Below, one piece after another: positions 62,497-64,000 of a stretch of DNA of 64,000 nucleotides. How positions within the stretch are numbered: position 1 is the stretch's first letter; each line of letters begins with the position of its first letter. Under the pieces are notes generated by a model, which was given only the letters and a program-made list of their open reading frames with translations, was not told the DNA's origin and searched no databases. The position numbers and the translations under genes are program-made. Origin of the DNA: Denitratimonas sp037478135 (lineage in GTDB: Bacteria > Pseudomonadota > Gammaproteobacteria > Xanthomonadales > Xanthomonadaceae). The stretch lies in contig NZ_JBBHDV010000002.1 in assembly GCF_037478135.1 (NCBI RefSeq), positions 186,001 through 250,000 on the forward strand. The letters run 5' to 3'.

Positions 62497-64000
62497 ATGC
62501 GTGGATCGTGGCCTGGATGGACGGCGTTGCTGTTGCTGTTTTCCGTGGCGGCCTTTGCCTTGGACCTTCCCCGTGGCGTGGCGGGATTCGTCGATTTCAC
62601 CCCGAAGGGCACCCAGCCCGGGCTGGCGCATGCGCTGCAAGGTTCGCAGGCCTGCACTGGTTGCCACGGCGGTGGACCGCAGGAAAACCACTATCCGGCC
62701 AATGGCTGGTCCGGCTCGATGATGGCCAATGCCACGCGCGATCCGCTGTTCTGGGCGGCACTGGACGTGGCCAACGCCGATGGTGCGGCGAACGGCGCCG
62801 AAGGCATCGGTGAGTGGTGCCTGCGCTGTCATACGCCAAAAGGCTGGTACGAAGGCCGGGTGCGCAAGACCGTTGCGATACCACCCGGGCAGGAACCATT
62901 GCCCGGCGAAACGGTGGAGGGCTTCCAGGGCTGCCTGCTGGAAGGTGGGCCGGACAGTTTCGACACGTCCGAAAGCGATTATGGCGGCGTTGGCTGCCAT
63001 GCCTGCCATCGGCTGATGGAGCAGGGTCCGCTCGGGCAGCCCTTGATGAGCGGCAATGCCGACATCTGGCTCGATGACGGAGATTGCGACGGCTGGGGCG
63101 AACCCTGCCGTCGCGGGCCTTATTCCTATCCGCATGTGTTGCCCGCCCCTGGTGGCACGTACACCGCGCCCCATGCCTGGAAGCATTCCGCGCTGCACAG
63201 CGACAGCGCGATGTGCGGAAGCTGTCATGACGTGACCTCGCCGACGCTGGAATCCGGCCCGTTCCGCACCCTGATCCTGGCCAACGGCACGCCGCAGGGG
63301 CAGGACACCGGCCTGGCCTTCCCGGTCGAACGCACCTACAGCGAATGGCGGCACAGCGGCTATGCCTCGACCCTGTTCCGCGACGGCATGGAGCCTGGTG
63401 GCGATGCCGTACCCGGCAAGGTCATCGCACGCACGGAACATTGCCAGCACTGCCATATGCGTCAGGCTGAAGCGCCGACCTGGGATCCGAAGGCGCCATT
63501 GATGGCCTGTACCAGTGGCCCGGATCGCACTGGAAATCTGCCCACGCACGAGTTTGTCGGTGGCAACGCCTGGATTCCGCAGGTGCTCAAGGGCGAATAC
63601 CCGTTTCTGTACCGCGACGAGGCTTTTGACCGCACTTCGGCCTGGGCCACGCAAATGTTGGCCGAGCGCACCGCGCAGCTGGAAACGCGGGCCACTCGCA
63701 GTGGCTCGGGGCTCGCGGTGCAGGTCAAGGTGACCAATCTGGCCGGGCACAAGCTGCCGACCGGTTATGGCGAAGGCCGCCGCATGTGGCTGGATGTCGA
63801 TGTGCGCGATGCCGATGGCGTATCGCTGTGGCGCAACGGCGCATTCGATCCGGACAGTGGCGATCTCGCCATTGATGCGCAGACCAGGGTCTACGAGATC
63901 AAGCAGGGCCTGTGGGATGAAAGTATTGGAGCTTGCCGCACCACGGATGGGCAGGGCCGCAGCATCTTCCATTTCGCGCTCAACAACTGCGTGGCCAAGG
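62497..64000 (+). CDS. Multiheme cytochrome c (partial, continues past window end)
   Basis: The frame from ATG 62497 is open to the window end (about 501 codons). A signal peptide (WTALLLLFSVAAFA) opens it, then five CxxCH heme sites: CTGCH (residue 53), CLRCH (108), CHACH (167), CGSCH (240) and CQHCH (316). The region from about 405 (LAVQVKVTNLAGHKLPTGYG) is a beta segment common at the C-terminal side of such cytochromes. It would act in the periplasm or outer membrane in electron transfer; more hemes may follow. It resembles multiheme c554-like/NrfB-type proteins only loosely. No close family can be named. Confidence 0.88.
   Translation, partial: MRGSWPGWTALLLLFSVAAFALDLPRGVAGFVDFTPKGTQPGLAHALQGSQACTGCHGGGPQENHYPANGWSGSMMANATRDPLFWAALDVANADGAANGAEGIGEWCLRCHTPKGWYEGRVRKTVAIPPGQEPLPGETVEGFQGCLLEGGPDSFDTSESDYGGVGCHACHRLMEQGPLGQPLMSGNADIWLDDGDCDGWGEPCRRGPYSYPHVLPAPGGTYTAPHAWKHSALHSDSAMCGSCHDVTSPTLESGPFRTLILANGTPQGQDTGLAFPVERTYSEWRHSGYASTLFRDGMEPGGDAVPGKVIARTEHCQHCHMRQAEAPTWDPKAPLMACTSGPDRTGNLPTHEFVGGNAWIPQVLKGEYPFLYRDEAFDRTSAWATQMLAERTAQLETRATRSGSGLAVQVKVTNLAGHKLPTGYGEGRRMWLDVDVRDADGVSLWRNGAFDPDSGDLAIDAQTRVYEIKQGLWDESIGACRTTDGQGRSIFHFALNNCVAK

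Noticed and set aside
62197..63972. Long antisense open frame opposite the multiheme cytochrome
   Set aside because: The plus strand reads a signal peptide and five CxxCH motifs in one frame; the antisense frame has none of the features of a real protein.

Overview
The window is chromosomal DNA of a high-GC gammaproteobacterium, most likely from the Xanthomonadaceae/Rhodanobacteraceae group (Lysobacter-, Dokdonella- or Stenotrophomonas-like). This is inferred from the gene families: a fused alpha-beta E1 dehydrogenase, proteins resembling DUF6116 and DUF6165, a KDO kinase (KdkA) rather than WaaP, a fimT-pilVWXY1E minor pilin operon, and REP-like elements with the core GGAGCGRCTTCAGYCGCG. No rRNA, CRISPR array, prophage, integrase or transposase is visible. 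Nearly all of the window is ordinary single-copy chromosome.

Region 1 (1-11.2 kb) is an envelope/exopolysaccharide block, visibly less GC-rich than the 12-16 kb region. It holds the tail of an upstream gene, a Wzc-type tyrosine autokinase, a membrane-anchored J-domain protein, a helical-repeat/jelly-roll protein, a small FecR-like exported protein, an O-antigen-ligase-like polymerase, a nucleotidyltransferase-fold protein on the other strand, a VanZ-like protein and an ABC exporter. Several genes overlap by 4 bp. Region 2 (11.4-17.9 kb) is housekeeping: HutD-like, M20 peptidase, small membrane protein, META lipoprotein, SET-domain methyltransferase, diguanylate cyclase and SerA. Region 3 (18.2-26.8 kb) is the type IV pilus minor pilin operon fimT-pilV-pilW-pilX-pilY1-pilE, again less GC-rich. 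PilY1 has several calcium-loop motifs and a PA14-like insertion. Region 4 (26.8-28.2 kb) carries inverted-repeat and REP elements around a phosphopantetheinyl transferase.

Region 5 (28-42.7 kb) holds Uup, envelope lipoprotein, cytochrome c'-like protein, TcdA, a TatD nuclease, glutaryl-CoA dehydrogenase, a fused 2-oxoacid dehydrogenase E1, and a tightly packed trio: adenylate cyclase-FHA, a secreted calcineurin-type phosphoesterase, and a glycerophosphodiesterase. Region 6 (42.8-48.1 kb) is a complete oligopeptide ABC transporter operon with a fused double ATPase. Region 7 (48.2-58.0 kb) has a DUF1800/DUF1501 pair, a PP2C phosphatase, tRNA-Ser(CGA), LPS core genes (heptosyltransferase-like and KdkA, divergent), an MBL-fold hydrolase, and a secreted lipase/DUF4785 operon. 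Region 8 (58.2-64 kb) has the SRP RNA gene, tRNA-Ser(GGA), RlmC with an overlapping flavoprotein, a ferritin-like DUF2383 protein, a cold-shock protein with a long leader, and the first ~500 codons of a multiheme cytochrome c that runs off the window.

The most unusual points are the membrane J-domain protein in the polysaccharide block, the overlapping cyclase-FHA/phosphoesterase/GDPD trio, the PA14-like insertion in PilY1, the eukaryotic-style SET/post-SET protein, the REP element that supplies a gene's stop codon, and a shared (I/L)F(A/S)D(G/S)FE motif near the N-terminus of two unrelated proteins. None amounts to a clearly new system on sequence alone.
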